Shown here: positions 10,747 through 21,418 of the stretch, piece by piece
Position numbering within the stretch: the first letter of the stretch is position 1
Layout: every line of letters begins with the position of its first letter
From: Rahnella sikkimica
GTDB lineage: Bacteria; Pseudomonadota; Gammaproteobacteria; Enterobacterales; Enterobacteriaceae
Length of the DNA: 64,000 nt
Assembly: GCF_002951615.1 (NCBI RefSeq)
Contig: NZ_CP019062.1
Span: 620,001-684,000, forward strand
Direction of reading: 5' to 3'
Program-made: the position numbers and the translations under genes
Notes under the pieces: generated by a model
What the model saw: the letters and a program-made list of their open reading frames with translations, nothing else
Databases searched by the model: none
Told to the model about the DNA's origin: nothing

Positions 10747-10994
10747 AGATTTCTCTCTTTCTTTATATACAGATGTTGGCTAAGAAATAATGGACACCCT
10801 GTAAAAAGGGATTTTGCTATGTTACTTAGCCTTTCTCAGGACACAAGCAGAAATCGTCATCGGCAGCCAAGAATTCTCAGGCAGAAGGATGGATTGACTG
10901 AAATTATTAGCTGAATGAATGAAAGCCGAGCGAATTAAATCGTATGTATATAAAGGAAGAGAATTTGAGAAATTAATATGCGGAAAAATGCATC

Positions 10995-11024
10995 ACTGTG
11001 CCGACGTTTATTTTCCGGCACAGT
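10995..11024 (-). terminator. Hairpin after pncB, probable terminator
   Basis: Perfect 9-pair stem (10995-11003 with 11016-11024) 10 bases past the pncB stop. The T run on the minus strand is about 7 bases further on, so it is a weaker candidate than the others. Confidence 0.55.
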
Positions 11025-11034
11025 GTTTACAGTT

Positions 11035-12240
11035 TCAGGATGCTTTTTTAACCAGCGGCAGATCGAATGCTTTGCGCAAGGCTTTCACGAACGCTTTATC
11101 CTGGCAGATTGTTTTCCCCGGACTGTCCGAAAGTTTTGCCACCGGTTTGCCATTGCACTGAACCAGCTTAATCACGATGTTCAGCGGTTTGACGTCCGGA
11201 ATATTACAGGTCAGACGCGTACCAATACCAAAGACCAGATTCACTCGCTGATGGAAATGCCGGTATAAATGCAGCGCTTTATCCAGATCCAGATTATCGG
11301 AAAACACCAGCGTTTTGGTCATCGGGTCGATACCCAGTGCCTGATAATGCGCAATCGCTTTTTCACCCCATTCAAACGGGTCTCCGGAATCATGGCGTAA
11401 GCCCTGATAAGCGTTGGCGAATTTTGTTCCGAAATCACGGAGGAAAGCATCCATAGTGATGCAATCGGTGAGGGCAATGCCCAGCTGATCCGGGTATTCA
11501 TCAAGCCATGCTTGTAATGCAGCGCGCTGGCTGTTCGCCAGATCCGGGCTGATCTGCTGATGCGCCTGGAACCACTCGTGCGCCTGCGTTCCTACCGGCG
11601 TCAGTTGCAATTGATGCGCTAAATCGTAGTTGCTGGTGCCGACCAGATAAGGGAATTCGTTTTTCAGCGTGGTGACAATCGCTTCCTGAACTTCGCCGGA
11701 GAAACGACGACGTGTGCCAAAATCCATCAGGCGGAAAGCAGAGAGATCAATGTCAGCGGCCTGGTCTTTAAAACTGGCAAGATTTTTACGCAGCTGTTCC
11801 ACCGCCATTTGCGCGGTAACATCCGGCGAGCGCTGACGATGGACAACCTCACTGATCACCGCCAGCAACGGCACTTCCCACATGATCACTTCACGCCACG
11901 GGCCTTCTATGCGAACGTGCAAATGTCCGTTGCGATCGGAGACGGCGACATGCTCAGGATTGTAACGGAACGCTTTCAGCCAGTTCAGATAATCCTGCGT
12001 GAAGAAGGGTAGCCCGGAAAGGTAGGTGAATTCGTCGTCGGTCAGCGTCAGCTGACTCATCAACTGGATCTGCTGACGAATTTCGCTGGCGTATTCGCCC
12101 AGCAGTTCATCACCACGGCATCGGAATTCGGCCACGACGCTGATATTGTGATAGCGATGGTAAACCGCTTGCTGCATATGAAGCTTGTAGGCATCGGTAT
12201 CTAACAGCGAAGTCAAAATCGGGGAGGCGTATGGAGTCAT
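11035..12240 (-). CDS. pncB: Nicotinate phosphoribosyltransferase
   Basis: First enzyme of the Preiss-Handler NAD salvage route: nicotinate plus PRPP and ATP to nicotinate mononucleotide. 401 residues (E. coli 400). The autophosphorylated histidine is His221 in [12 protein letters not shown], and the PRPP-binding region contains [13 protein letters not shown]. The C-terminal [14 protein letters not shown] motif is diagnostic of this family. Divergent from pepN across 608 bases. A NadR-like inverted repeat just upstream of the start suggests repression by NadR when NAD is plentiful, as for E. coli pncB. Confidence 0.97.
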   Translation of the reverse strand: MTPYASPILTSLLDTDAYKLHMQQAVYHRYHNISVVAEFRCRGDELLGEYASEIRQQIQLMSQLTLTDDEFTYLSGLPFFTQDYLNWLKAFRYNPEHVAVSDRNGHLHVRIEGPWREVIMWEVPLLAVISEVVHRQRSPDVTAQMAVEQLRKNLASFKDQAADIDLSAFRLMDFGTRRRFSGEVQEAIVTTLKNEFPYLVGTSNYDLAHQLQLTPVGTQAHEWFQAHQQISPDLANSQRAALQAWLDEYPDQLGIALTDCITMDAFLRDFGTKFANAYQGLRHDSGDPFEWGEKAIAHYQALGIDPMTKTLVFSDNLDLDKALHLYRHFHQRVNLVFGIGTRLTCNIPDVKPLNIVIKLVQCNGKPVAKLSDSPGKTICQDKAFVKALRKAFDLPLVKKAS

Positions 12241-12848
12241 AGCGCGCTTACAGCATCCTCGTCAGAAACTGAGTGTTTGAACACAAACAACCGTTCCGTA
12301 AAAAAAACATTCTGGATAAAACAGCAAAGTCTGTGAAGTATACCGTATTATCCCGCTAAAGAACCCTCATCACATCATAATTGTCTGGGAAGGGTCGAGG
12401 CTTAAATGTGCTTAAACGCAGGCAGGGTAGGCAAATAGGGGATTTTTGAGATTAAAAAAAGCACAAATTGATTACAAAAATTTTATCAACCTGACGTTCT
12501 GAAAAGACTCACAGGCCGCTTTCTGCACGCGTTTTCCAAAGTTTAATCCCCTGCAATTGTTCATGATATTAAACGTCCTGTCGCTTCACTGATTTATTCC
12601 CCGTATTTCACGTCTTTTCTACGTGGTGACTTATCGTCAGCACGGTAACATTCCGTTTTGAACAAATCGTGGGCTAACGCACTCACAAACTGGCAACAAT
12701 CTGGGATTTTCCGGTGCCTGTGTTAGAGTTTAGGGATAAAAAGATTGAAGGCTGTCAGGGCTGCCGGGCGAATCGCTGGCACATGCGCCCGCTTCATCTT
12801 CCATAAATCGTCATCACCCTAAACAATGAAAACGCCAAAAGGTTTTTT
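12241..12848. promoter_or_regulatory. pncB-pepN divergent intergenic region
   Basis: 608 bases between two divergent genes, far longer than most gaps here. Next to pncB it holds a NadR-like repeat; the rest is AT-rich and must carry the pepN promoter. No open frame with a credible ribosome site, no RNA gene and no clear repeat was found. The pepN leader ends in a weak AAAGG ribosome site. Confidence 0.5.
12274..12289 (-). promoter_or_regulatory. NadR-like operator of pncB
   Basis: Perfect inverted repeat TGTTTG-AACA-CAAACA, 34 bases upstream of the pncB ATG. It resembles the NadR consensus (TGTTTA with TAAACA arms, about 18 bases), although the spacer is 4 rather than 6 bases. The assignment to NadR rests on position and arm sequence. 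Confidence 0.5.
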
Positions 12849-15464
12849 ATGACTCAACTGCCGCAAGCCAAGTTCCGCCACGACTACCGTGCGCCGGACT
12901 ACACCATCACGGATATTGACCTGAATTTCGAGCTTGATGCACAGAAAACCCTTGTGACTGCCGTCAGCCAGATCAAACGACAGGGCGCAGAAGGCGCTCC
13001 GCTGGTGCTCAACGGGGAAGATCTGACGCTTATCAGCCTGAAGATTAATGGTCAGGACTGGCCGCAATATCAGTTAAAAGAAAGCGCGCTGGAAATCACT
13101 GGCCTGCCAGAAGCGTTTGAACTGGCGATTGTTAACGAAATTCACCCGGCGAAAAACACTGCGCTGGAAGGTTTATACCTGTCCGGTGAGGCACTGTGTA
13201 CGCAGTGTGAAGCGGAAGGTTTCCGTCATATTACCTATTATCTGGATCGTCCTGATGTGCTGGCGCGTTTTACCACCCGCATCGTGGCGGACAAAGCCCG
13301 TTACCCGTACCTGCTGTCGAACGGTAACCGTGTCGACTCCGGCGAGCTGGAAGGCGGCAAGCACTGGATTAAATGGCAGGATCCGTTCCCGAAACCTTGC
13401 TACCTGTTTGCGTTGGTTGCCGGTGATTTCGACGTTCTGCGTGATTCTTTCAAAACCCGTTCAGGCCGTGATGTGGCGCTGGAACTCTTCGTTGACCGCG
13501 GCAATCTGGATCGCGCGGGCTGGGCAATGGAATCCCTGAAACAGTCGATGAAATGGGACGAAACCCGTTTCAACCTCGAATACGATCTCGACATCTTCAT
13601 GATTGTTGCCGTTGATTTCTTCAACATGGGTGCGATGGAAAACAAAGGCCTGAACGTCTTTAACTCTAAATACGTGCTGGCAAAAGCCGAAACCGCCACC
13701 GACAAAGATTACCTCGGTATCGAAGCGGTGATCGGCCACGAATACTTCCACAACTGGACCGGTAACCGCGTGACCTGCCGCGACTGGTTCCAGCTGAGCC
13801 TGAAAGAAGGCCTGACCGTTTTCCGCGATCAGGAATTCAGTTCTGATCTGGGCTCCCGTTCCGTTAACCGTATCGATAATGTCCGCGTCATGCGCGGCGC
13901 ACAATTCTCTGAAGATGCCAGCCCGATGGCGCATCCGATTCGTCCTGAGAAAGTGATCGAAATGAATAACTTCTACACCCTGACGGTGTATGAGAAAGGC
14001 TCCGAAGTTATCCGCATGCTGCACACCCTGCTGGGCGAAGAGAAATTCCAGGCCGGTATGCAGCTGTATTTCGAACGTCACGACGGCAGCGCTGCGACCT
14101 GCGACGATTTCGTACAGGCGATGGAAGATGCCTCAAACGTTGATCTGTCACTGTTCCGCCGCTGGTACAGCCAGTCCGGTACGCCGGTGCTGACCGTGCG
14201 CGACGACTACGACGTGGAAAAACAGCAATACACCCTGACCGTAAGCCAGAAAACGCCGCCGACGCCTGATCAGGCTGAGAAGCTGCCGCTGCATATTCCG
14301 CTGGATATCGAACTCTACGATCCGCAGGGTAACGTGATTGCGCTGAAACAAAACGGTCAGACCGTCAGTCACGTGCTGAATGTGACCGAAGCTGTGCAGA
14401 CCTTTATCTTTGATGATGTGGAAACTCCGCCGGTGCCTTCTTTATTACGTGAATTCTCCGCACCGGTGAAACTCGATTATAAGTGGGGCGATCATCAGCT
14501 GACTTTCCTGATGAAGTTTGCACGTAACGATTTCGCCCGCTGGGATGCGGCGCAGAGCCTGCTGGCTATTTACATCAAACTGAACGTTGCGCGTCATCAG
14601 CAGAAACAGCCTCTGTCGCTGCCGTTGCATGTGGCGGATGCCTTCCGTGCGGTGCTGCTGGATGAGCACATCGATCCGGCGCTGGCGGCGCAGATCCTGA
14701 CGCTGCCGTCAGAAAATGAAATCGCTGAACTGTTCGATACTATCGATCCGGATGCGATCGGTGCCGTGCATGAAGCGATTACCCGTTGTCTGGCGACTGA
14801 AATGGCGGATGAATTCCTGGCGGTTTACAACGCTAACTGTCTGCCTTCATACCGTGTGGTTCACGAAGATATCGGCAAACGTTCACTGCGCAATACCTGT
14901 CTGCATTATCTGGCTTTCGCGGATGTTGCTCTGGCGGATCAGTTGGTTAAAACCCAGTTTGAGCAGGCCGACAACATGACCGATTCTCTGGCCGCAATGG
15001 CCGCCGCTGTGTCTGCGCAATTGCCTTGCCGTGAAGCGCTGCTGGCGGCTTACGACGAGCGCTGGCATCACGACGGTCTGGTCATGGATAAATGGTTTAT
15101 CCAGCAGGCGACCAGCCCTGCGGCCGATGTGTTGCAGAAAGTCCGTTCACTGCTCAATCACCGTTCATTCAGCATGGGCAACCCGAACCGCGTTCGTTCA
15201 CTGGTGGGTGCATTTGCGTCGGCTAACCCTTCTGCATTCCATGCGGCAGATGGCAGCGGTTATCAGTTCCTGACCGAAATGCTGACTGATCTGAATACGC
15301 GTAACCCGCAGGTGGCCGCGCGTATGATCGAGCCGCTGATCCGCCTGAAACGTTACGATGCCGGCCGTCAGGCGCTGATGCGTAAGGCACTGGAACAGCT
15401 GAAAGGGCTGGAAAATCTGTCCGGTGATTTGTTCGAGAAAATCACCAAAGCGTTAGACGCGTAA
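12849..15464 (+). CDS. pepN: Aminopeptidase N
   Basis: Cytoplasmic zinc M1 aminopeptidase, the main broad-specificity peptide-trimming enzyme of enterobacteria. 871 residues (E. coli 870). The exopeptidase motif GAMEN is at 261-265 and the zinc motif HEYFH at 297-301 (His297, Glu298, His301), with the third ligand Glu about 19 residues later (ALKEG-type segment LSLKEGLTV). These positions match E. coli exactly. N-terminal beta domain, thermolysin-like catalytic domain and a C-terminal helical domain follow in order. Faces the ssu operon across a two-way terminator. Confidence 0.98.
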   Translation: MTQLPQAKFRHDYRAPDYTITDIDLNFELDAQKTLVTAVSQIKRQGAEGAPLVLNGEDLTLISLKINGQDWPQYQLKESALEITGLPEAFELAIVNEIHPAKNTALEGLYLSGEALCTQCEAEGFRHITYYLDRPDVLARFTTRIVADKARYPYLLSNGNRVDSGELEGGKHWIKWQDPFPKPCYLFALVAGDFDVLRDSFKTRSGRDVALELFVDRGNLDRAGWAMESLKQSMKWDETRFNLEYDLDIFMIVAVDFFNMGAMENKGLNVFNSKYVLAKAETATDKDYLGIEAVIGHEYFHNWTGNRVTCRDWFQLSLKEGLTVFRDQEFSSDLGSRSVNRIDNVRVMRGAQFSEDASPMAHPIRPEKVIEMNNFYTLTVYEKGSEVIRMLHTLLGEEKFQAGMQLYFERHDGSAATCDDFVQAMEDASNVDLSLFRRWYSQSGTPVLTVRDDYDVEKQQYTLTVSQKTPPTPDQAEKLPLHIPLDIELYDPQGNVIALKQNGQTVSHVLNVTEAVQTFIFDDVETPPVPSLLREFSAPVKLDYKWGDHQLTFLMKFARNDFARWDAAQSLLAIYIKLNVARHQQKQPLSLPLHVADAFRAVLLDEHIDPALAAQILTLPSENEIAELFDTIDPDAIGAVHEAITRCLATEMADEFLAVYNANCLPSYRVVHEDIGKRSLRNTCLHYLAFADVALADQLVKTQFEQADNMTDSLAAMAAAVSAQLPCREALLAAYDERWHHDGLVMDKWFIQQATSPAADVLQKVRSLLNHRSFSMGNPNRVRSLVGAFASANPSAFHAADGSGYQFLTEMLTDLNTRNPQVAARMIEPLIRLKRYDAGRQALMRKALEQLKGLENLSGDLFEKITKALDA

Positions 15465-15488
15465 TTAATAACAGAAACGCGAAAATGC

Positions 15489-15519
15489 AAAAGGGCGATG
15501 GAAACATCGCCCTTTTTAC
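15489..15519. terminator. Two-way terminator between pepN and ssuB
   Basis: Perfect 12-pair stem (15489-15500 with 15505-15516) closing a GAAA loop, with A and T runs at the outer edges; serves pepN and the convergent ssu operon. Confidence 0.93.
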
Positions 15520-15543
15520 ATGCAGAATTTGCCGGGTTTTCAG

Positions 15544-16326
15544 TCAACTCTGCGCGCGTTTTGCTTCCTGTGGAACCGTCTGCGTGGGCTGTGGCGTCAG
15601 AACGCGCTCCAGCACTTCGGCTTCCAGTTCTGCCAGACGTAACGATCCTTTACGGCGCGGGCGCGGCAAATCAACGGTTAAATCCATGCCAACCTGTCCC
15701 TGATCGATGAGGATCACGCGATCAGCAACCGTCACCGCTTCACTGACATCATGCGTCACCAGCAGAACGGTGAATTCATGCTGCTGCCACAGACGTTCGA
15801 TGAGGCTTTGCATTTCAATCCGCGTCAGCGCATCGAGCGCGCCCAGGGGTTCGTCCAGCAACAGCAGACGGGGGCGGTGGATCAGCGCCCGAGCCAGCGC
15901 TACGCGTTGTTTTTGTCCGCCGGATAACGCCGAAGGCCATTCGTCGGCGCGATCGGCCAACCCGACTTCTTCCAGCGCAGCCCGCGCGGCTTCACGCCAC
16001 GGACCTTTCAGACCCAGACCGACGTTATCAATCACTTTTTTCCACGGCAGCAGGCGGTCATCCTGAAACATAAGCCGTGTCTCTTCGCGAACCTCACTCA
16101 GCGGAGCGCTGGCGCTGAGCAGCTCGCCTTGCGTGGTTTTTTCCAGCCCGGCGAGCAGACGTAACAATGTACTTTTGCCACAACCACTGCGGCCGACAAC
16201 GGCTACAAACTGGCCGGGCGGAATGCGCAAATTAATGTCGCTGAGGACGGTGCGGTTGCCGTATTTTTTTGTGATACCGGATAAGGTGACCGGCGTGCCT
16301 TGCCCGATTCGTGCAGGTGCGCTCAT
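15544..16326 (-). CDS. ssuB: Aliphatic sulfonate ABC transporter ATPase SsuB
   Basis: ATPase of the SsuABC importer that brings alkanesulfonates in as a sulfur source. 260 residues. Walker A GRSGCGKS at 45-52, signature LSGGQ at 134-138 and Walker B LLLLDEP with Asp158-Glu159. The last 35 residues form an Arg/Gln/Thr-rich tail beyond the ABC core. Its start overlaps the ssuC stop by 4 bases, indicating translational coupling. Last gene of ssuEADCB, read right to left. Confidence 0.95.
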   Translation of the reverse strand: MSAPARIGQGTPVTLSGITKKYGNRTVLSDINLRIPPGQFVAVVGRSGCGKSTLLRLLAGLEKTTQGELLSASAPLSEVREETRLMFQDDRLLPWKKVIDNVGLGLKGPWREAARAALEEVGLADRADEWPSALSGGQKQRVALARALIHRPRLLLLDEPLGALDALTRIEMQSLIERLWQQHEFTVLLVTHDVSEAVTVADRVILIDQGQVGMDLTVDLPRPRRKGSLRLAELEAEVLERVLTPQPTQTVPQEAKRAQS

Positions 16327-17114
16327 GCGGCGTCTCCTTGTTTTTTCTGATAGGCCGGGTGCCAGCGTAGCCAGACACTTTCCAGCTGGCGGGCCAGCAC
16401 ATCGGCCAGTTTGCCGAGGATGGCGTACAACACGATGGCCACAACCACGACGTCAGTTTGTAAAAACTCGCGGGCGTTCATCGCCAGATACCCGATGCCT
16501 GAATTGGCAGAGATGGTTTCGGCGACGATCAGCGTCAGCCACATAAAGCCCAGCGCAAAACGGACGCCGACCATAATCGAAGGCAGCGCGCCCGGTAACA
16601 CCACCTGAATAAACAGCGGGAAACCGGATAAACCGTAGCTGCGCGACATTTCCAGCAGGCCGCGGTCAATGTTGCGAATACCGTGATAAGTGTTGAGATA
16701 AATCGGGAACAGCGTGCCCAGCGCCACGAGGAAAATCTTGGCGGATTCATCGATACCGAACCACAAGATCACCAGCGGGATCAGTGCCAGATGCGGAATG
16801 TTACGCAGCATTTGCAGCGAACTGTCGAGCAGACGTTCGCCCCAGCGTGACAGGCCGGTGATAAAGCCGAGCAGCAAACCCAGACTGCCGCCGATGGCAA
16901 AACCGGTCAGCGCACGGAAGGTACTGATTTTAAGGTTCTGCCAGAGATCACCGCTTTTCGCCAGTGTCCAGAAGGCTTCGACTACCGCACTCGGTGCAGG
17001 AAGAATTCGGTTGGATAACCAGCCCACTTCAACGGCCAGTTGCCAGCCGCCAATCAGGGCGACCGGAACAACCCAGGGCGCAGCGCGGTTTAGCCAGCGT
17101 TGTGATCTCGTCAT
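16323..17114 (-). CDS. ssuC: Aliphatic sulfonate ABC transporter permease SsuC
   Basis: Inner-membrane permease of the sulfonate importer, 263 residues with about six transmembrane segments. The cytoplasmic coupling loop with the EAA-type motif is near residues 165-190 ([21 protein letters not shown]). An N-terminal [13 protein letters not shown] segment precedes the first membrane helix. It lies 11 bases after ssuD and overlaps ssuB by 4 bases. Confidence 0.94.
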   Translation of the reverse strand: MTRSQRWLNRAAPWVVPVALIGGWQLAVEVGWLSNRILPAPSAVVEAFWTLAKSGDLWQNLKISTFRALTGFAIGGSLGLLLGFITGLSRWGERLLDSSLQMLRNIPHLALIPLVILWFGIDESAKIFLVALGTLFPIYLNTYHGIRNIDRGLLEMSRSYGLSGFPLFIQVVLPGALPSIMVGVRFALGFMWLTLIVAETISANSGIGYLAMNAREFLQTDVVVVAIVLYAILGKLADVLARQLESVWLRWHPAYQKKQGDAA

Positions 17115-17125
17115 CTTTTTTCTCC

Positions 17126-18280
17126 TTAATGCTGGCTGGCGACGCGTTTATTCGCAAAATCGTGCGCCACCAGTTCACCGCGCGGCAAAATGGCTTTTTT
17201 CACGGTTTGGTCGTCTTCGGGTTTTGCCAGATCCAGATGCGGGAACAGCAGCTCGCTGACGCGGTAGGCTTCTTCCAGATGCGGATAACCGGAGAAAATA
17301 AAGGTATCGATGCCCAGATCGGCGTATTCCTGCATACGAGCCGCAACGGTCGGGCCGTCTCCGACCAGCGCCGTGCCTGCTCCGGTACGCACCAGGCCAA
17401 TGCCTGCCCACAGGTTCGGGTAGATTTCCAGTTTGTTGCGGTCACCGCCGTGCAGGGCGGCCATGCGGTGCTGACCGACAGAATCGGTTTTCGCAAACGC
17501 GGCCTGTGCGCGCTGAATAGTTTCGTCGTCCACGTTGGCGATCAGCTTGTCGGCGGCGCGCCAGGCTTCTTCATTTGTTTCGCGGACAATCACGTGCAGA
17601 CGAATGCCGAAACGAACCGTACGGCCTTTCGCGGCGGCTTTCGCACGAACCTGCTCGATTTTTTCCTTCACCAGCGCCGGTGGTTCGCCCCAGGTCAGAT
17701 ACAGCTCAACCTGTTCAGCGGCCAGATCCTGCGCTTCGTCAGAAGACCCCCCAAAATACAGCGGCGGGCGAGGGTATTGCACCGGTGGATGCATCAGGCT
17801 CGCGCCTTTCACCTGAATGTGCTTGCCTTCGTAATCCACGGTTTCCCCTTCCAGCACACGACGCCAGATGCGGGTAAATTCTGCCGACGCTTCGTAGCGT
17901 TCCTTGTGGTTGAGATGCAAACCTTCGGCAGCCAGTTCGGCCGGGTCACCGCCTGTCACCAGATTGAACAGCGCACGGCCACCGGAAAGCCGGTCCAGCG
18001 TCGCGGCCTGACGGGCGGCCAGCGTCGGAGAAATAATCCCCGGACGCAGCGCCACCAGAAACTTCAGACGCTGAGTCACCGAAATCAGCGAGGCGGCCAC
18101 CAGCCATGAGTCTTCACATGAACGGCCCGTTGGCAGTAATACGCCGCCAAAACCTAACCGGTCTGCGGCCTGTGCGATCTGCTGAAGATAGCCGTGATCG
18201 ACCACGCGTGCGCCTTCTTCCGTGCCTAAATAACGGCCATCGCCGTGGGTAGGTAAGAACCAGAATACGTTCAGACTCAT
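17126..18280 (-). CDS. ssuD: FMNH2-dependent alkanesulfonate monooxygenase SsuD
   Basis: Flavin-dependent monooxygenase of the bacterial luciferase fold. It splits C1-C10 alkanesulfonates to the aldehyde and sulfite with FMNH2 supplied by SsuE. 384 residues (E. coli 381). Recognisable blocks are [20 protein letters not shown] at the N-terminus, [25 protein letters not shown] and [19 protein letters not shown]. The C-terminal 30 residues differ from E. coli, as is usual. Third gene of ssuEADCB, after a 58-base gap from ssuA. Confidence 0.97.
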   Translation of the reverse strand: MSLNVFWFLPTHGDGRYLGTEEGARVVDHGYLQQIAQAADRLGFGGVLLPTGRSCEDSWLVAASLISVTQRLKFLVALRPGIISPTLAARQAATLDRLSGGRALFNLVTGGDPAELAAEGLHLNHKERYEASAEFTRIWRRVLEGETVDYEGKHIQVKGASLMHPPVQYPRPPLYFGGSSDEAQDLAAEQVELYLTWGEPPALVKEKIEQVRAKAAAKGRTVRFGIRLHVIVRETNEEAWRAADKLIANVDDETIQRAQAAFAKTDSVGQHRMAALHGGDRNKLEIYPNLWAGIGLVRTGAGTALVGDGPTVAARMQEYADLGIDTFIFSGYPHLEEAYRVSELLFPHLDLAKPEDDQTVKKAILPRGELVAHDFANKRVASQH

Positions 18281-18338
18281 GTTGTTGCTCCTCTCAAATC
18301 GTCATAAGGTGCCGCTCAGGGGGCGGCTCAATGAATGT

Positions 18339-19313
18339 TTAGTTGGCCTGTACTGCGGGTTTCCAGATGCGATCTTTAATCTCAACCGGTTTTGGCAAAA
18401 TATGGTTTTCATAGAACAGATCGGCGGTTTGCTGCTGGCGCTTTTGTGTTTCTGCACTCACCGGCGTGATAGGCAAGTCCGGCAGATGATTGAGATAAGA
18501 GGCCACGACTTTCTCCGGCAGCCCCATTGACTGGGAAAGCAGCGTGATACTTTGCGCACGGTCGGTTTTCGTCAGCGCATTCGCCTGCGTTAACACGTCC
18601 AGAACGGCGCTGATAAATTGCGGATTTGCTTCGGTATATTTTTTCGGTGCCAGATAGAAAGAACCGGTCTGGTGTAGCGTGGAACCGTCTGTCAGCACGC
18701 GGACATCCCCCTGAACCAGCGCGGCGGAATAGTACGGATCCCAGATAGCCCAGGCATCGACGTCATGCTGCTGGAAAGCCGCCCGGGCGTCGGCAGGGGT
18801 CAGATAAACCGGCTGAATATCGGTGAATTTCAGCCCGGCCTGTTGCAGCGCGCGAAGCAGTAAGTTGTGTGAGCTGGAGCCTTTCTGGAAAGCGACTTTA
18901 TGGCCTTTCAGATCTGCGACAGTTTTAATCGGGCTGTTGCTGTCGACCAGAATGACTTCAGCTTTGGGCTTCGGCGGCTCAGAACCGATATACAGCAAAT
19001 CCGCGCCTGCGGCCTGCGCGAACAGCGGTGGCAAATCACCGGTTCCGCCCAGATCAATGCTGCCAACGTTCAGCGCTTCAAGGATCTGCGGCCCGGCAGG
19101 GAATTCCACCCAGCTGATTTTGGTGTCAGGGAAACGTTTTTCCAGTAACTGATGAGATTTCGCCAGCACCAGGCCAACGGATCCTTTCTGGTAAGCAATG
19201 CGTAACTGCGCGGGATCTTTTTCCTGCGCAAAGGCTGTACCGCTCAGCGCCAGGCTGGCCAGTAAACCGGCGATAACCGGCAGACGACGTAATAAAGAGA
19301 GAGAGGCGGGCAT
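18339..19313 (-). CDS. ssuA: Sulfonate-binding periplasmic protein SsuA
   Basis: Substrate-binding protein of the alkanesulfonate importer. 324 residues with a Sec signal peptide ending about residue 29 (LSGTAFA). The mature part starts QEKDPAQLRIAYQKGS and has the NMT1/THI5-like type II fold of SsuA and TauA, with SSHNLLLRAL and DAWAIWDPYY as family blocks. Placed 18 bases after ssuE and ahead of ssuD. Confidence 0.94.
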   Translation of the reverse strand: MPASLSLLRRLPVIAGLLASLALSGTAFAQEKDPAQLRIAYQKGSVGLVLAKSHQLLEKRFPDTKISWVEFPAGPQILEALNVGSIDLGGTGDLPPLFAQAAGADLLYIGSEPPKPKAEVILVDSNSPIKTVADLKGHKVAFQKGSSSHNLLLRALQQAGLKFTDIQPVYLTPADARAAFQQHDVDAWAIWDPYYSAALVQGDVRVLTDGSTLHQTGSFYLAPKKYTEANPQFISAVLDVLTQANALTKTDRAQSITLLSQSMGLPEKVVASYLNHLPDLPITPVSAETQKRQQQTADLFYENHILPKPVEIKDRIWKPAVQAN

Positions 19314-19331
19314 AGTTAATTCCTTTTAAAG

Positions 19332-19913
19332 TTAAACACGCAGTGCCTGGGCGGAAAGCGACGCGACAGACGGTGCCAGCGGACGGCGGCGGCTGAGTGC
19401 CAGATAGAAGTTTTCCAGCGATTCGGTCAGACGCTCTTCCAGTGCAGGATCAAGCTTCGCCGGGTAAGTCTGGTAATCGGTGATCAGGCTGTCATCGGCG
19501 AAAACGCCCTGCAAAACTTCCTGTGCCTTAAGCGATGCCAGCACCGGTTTGAGCGCGTAATCCACGGCGAGCATGTGGCCGATGGAACCGGCGGTAGCCA
19601 GCGGCAGGACGACTTTATGGTCGAGGGCGCGTTCCGGCAGCAAATCCAGCAATGTTTTCAGTGCACCGGAAAAAGACGCTTTATAGACCGGCGTTGCCAC
19701 GATCAACCCATCGGCGCTCGCCAGTTCAGCGTTCAGCTGTTTGAGCTGCGGGCTGGCGAAATTGGCAAACAGCAGATCGTCAGCGGAAAAATCCTGAATC
19801 GTATAGGTCAAAACCTCGACACCGCGGCTTGCCAGCCACTGATGGCTGAGCGCCAGCAGGGAGGAAGAACGTGAAGGTTGTCGCGGGCTGCCTGCGATTG
19901 TTATAACGCGCAT
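19332..19913 (-). CDS. ssuE: NADPH-dependent FMN reductase SsuE
   Basis: Flavodoxin-fold reductase that supplies FMNH2 to SsuD. 193 residues (E. coli 191). The N-terminal phosphate-binding loop [13 protein letters not shown] and the [20 protein letters not shown] block define the SsuE family. First gene of the operon, with a GGAAGAG ribosome site. The promoter lies in 19914-20091; a CysB/Cbl-type site is expected there from E. coli but could not be recognised by eye. Confidence 0.95.
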   Translation of the reverse strand: MRVITIAGSPRQPSRSSSLLALSHQWLASRGVEVLTYTIQDFSADDLLFANFASPQLKQLNAELASADGLIVATPVYKASFSGALKTLLDLLPERALDHKVVLPLATAGSIGHMLAVDYALKPVLASLKAQEVLQGVFADDSLITDYQTYPAKLDPALEERLTESLENFYLALSRRRPLAPSVASLSAQALRV

Positions 19914-20091
19914 CTCTCTTCCTTATAACAAAAAGTAATAGAACCATTATTTTCTTTAACAAAGTGGAGTAAACGTAACAGGGGGACGCCGCGCACCGGA
20001 AATCTCAATTTTGGCTATAAATAGTTTGAAAACGGATAAAGCAGGGATGAAGCGGGCGCGGGGGGATAAAAGTGAAATTAAGGTAAACAAA

Positions 20092-20107
20092 AAGTAATCG
20101 TTTGCGT
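20092..20107 (+). promoter_or_regulatory. PurR operator of pyrD
   Basis: AAGTAATCGTTTGCGT, whose reverse complement ACGCAAACGATTACTT matches the PurR consensus ACGCAAACGTTTTCGT at most positions. It lies about 75 bases upstream of a candidate -10 element GATAAT (20168-20173) and 104 bases before the pyrD start. E. coli pyrD is a PurR target. Confidence 0.65.
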
Positions 20108-20210
20108 ACGGAAACAATTATTGTGCCAATCCGCCGGTTATCGTTTCCAATTGCCCGACGCTTAGTCGATAATACCGCCCCGTCTAGCCACCGGGAATCC
20201 AGGAGTCTCC

Positions 20211-21221
20211 ATGTATTATCCTTTTGTCAGGAAAGCACTGTTTCAGCTCGATCCAGAACGCGCCCACGAGTTAACCTTCCGTCAGTTAAGCCGCATCTCC
20301 GGCACCCCTCTTGAGTTTATTATTCGTCAGTCCGTTCCGGAAAAACCGGTGACCTGCATGGGATTAACCTTTAAGAACCCGCTGGGGCTGGCCGCTGGCC
20401 TGGATAAGGACGGCGAATGTATTGATGCACTCGGCGCGATGGGATTTGGTTTTGTGGAAGTGGGAACCGTCACACCGCGCGCACAGGCCGGTAATGATAA
20501 GCCACGTTTATTCCGCATCGTTGAAGCAGAAGGCCTGATTAACCGCATGGGTTTCAATAACCACGGTGTAGATAATCTGGTGAATAACGTCAAAAAATCC
20601 CATTTTGGCGGCATCCTGGGCATTAATATCGGTAAGAATAAAGACACGCCGGTCGAGCAGGGTAAAGATGATTATCTGACCTGTATGGAAAAGGTATATC
20701 CGTACGCGGGGTATATTGCGGTGAATATTTCATCACCGAACACGCCGGGATTACGTTCACTGCAATACGGTGAAGCGCTGGATGATTTGCTGGCGGCGAT
20801 TAAAAATAAGCAGCTTGAACTTCAGCAGCGTCATCAGAAATACGTGCCGGTTGCTGTGAAGATCGCGCCGGATCTTTCTGAAGAAGAATTGATCCAAATA
20901 GCCGACAGTTTAGTGCGCCATAATATGGATGGCGTGATTGCGACTAACACCACGCTGGATCGTAAACTGATCCAGGGCCTGAATTATTGTGATCAGGTTG
21001 GCGGACTGAGCGGCCGTCCGCTGCAACTGCGCAGCACAGAAATTATCCGTATGTTGTCGAATGAATTACAGGGTCGTTTGCCTATTATTGGCGTGGGCGG
21101 CATTGATTCACTGACGGCAGCGCGTGAAAAAATGGCAGCCGGTGCCTCATTAATTCAAATATATTCCGGATTTATCTTCCGCGGACCGGGACTTATCAAA
21201 GATATTGTTACCCACCTCTGA
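20211..21221 (+). CDS. pyrD: Dihydroorotate dehydrogenase (quinone), class 2
   Basis: Membrane-associated FMN enzyme oxidising dihydroorotate to orotate in pyrimidine synthesis, with electrons passing to quinone. 336 residues, as in E. coli. The amphipathic N-terminus ([20 protein letters not shown]) is the quinone-tunnel helix pair of class 2. The catalytic serine lies in [14 protein letters not shown] (about residue 175), and FMN-binding blocks are [23 protein letters not shown] and IIGVGGIDS. The SD is AGGAG. A PurR box lies upstream, and the C-rich start region after GATAAT resembles pyrD promoters subject to CTP-sensed start switching; the latter is inference. Confidence 0.98.
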   Translation: MYYPFVRKALFQLDPERAHELTFRQLSRISGTPLEFIIRQSVPEKPVTCMGLTFKNPLGLAAGLDKDGECIDALGAMGFGFVEVGTVTPRAQAGNDKPRLFRIVEAEGLINRMGFNNHGVDNLVNNVKKSHFGGILGINIGKNKDTPVEQGKDDYLTCMEKVYPYAGYIAVNISSPNTPGLRSLQYGEALDDLLAAIKNKQLELQQRHQKYVPVAVKIAPDLSEEELIQIADSLVRHNMDGVIATNTTLDRKLIQGLNYCDQVGGLSGRPLQLRSTEIIRMLSNELQGRLPIIGVGGIDSLTAAREKMAAGASLIQIYSGFIFRGPGLIKDIVTHL

Positions 21222-21418
21222 TATTTTTCATCCTTAAAGGCGAGTCAGGGGTTTATTTATTAACCTGGCTCGTCTATATTTTGTCCACTGACCATTATTC
21301 AGGCTCAGGATTTGTCTGATATACGTTCGTAATAAAAAGATCTACTCTTATCCGATCGGATAACCATAGTACATCACGAACAAACAGACAGAGGGCATCA
21401 CGCAAACAGGATGACGAA

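Noticed and set aside
16964..18109. 381-codon plus-strand frame opposite ssuC and ssuD
   Set aside because: Antisense to two recognised genes; no ribosome site or family features.
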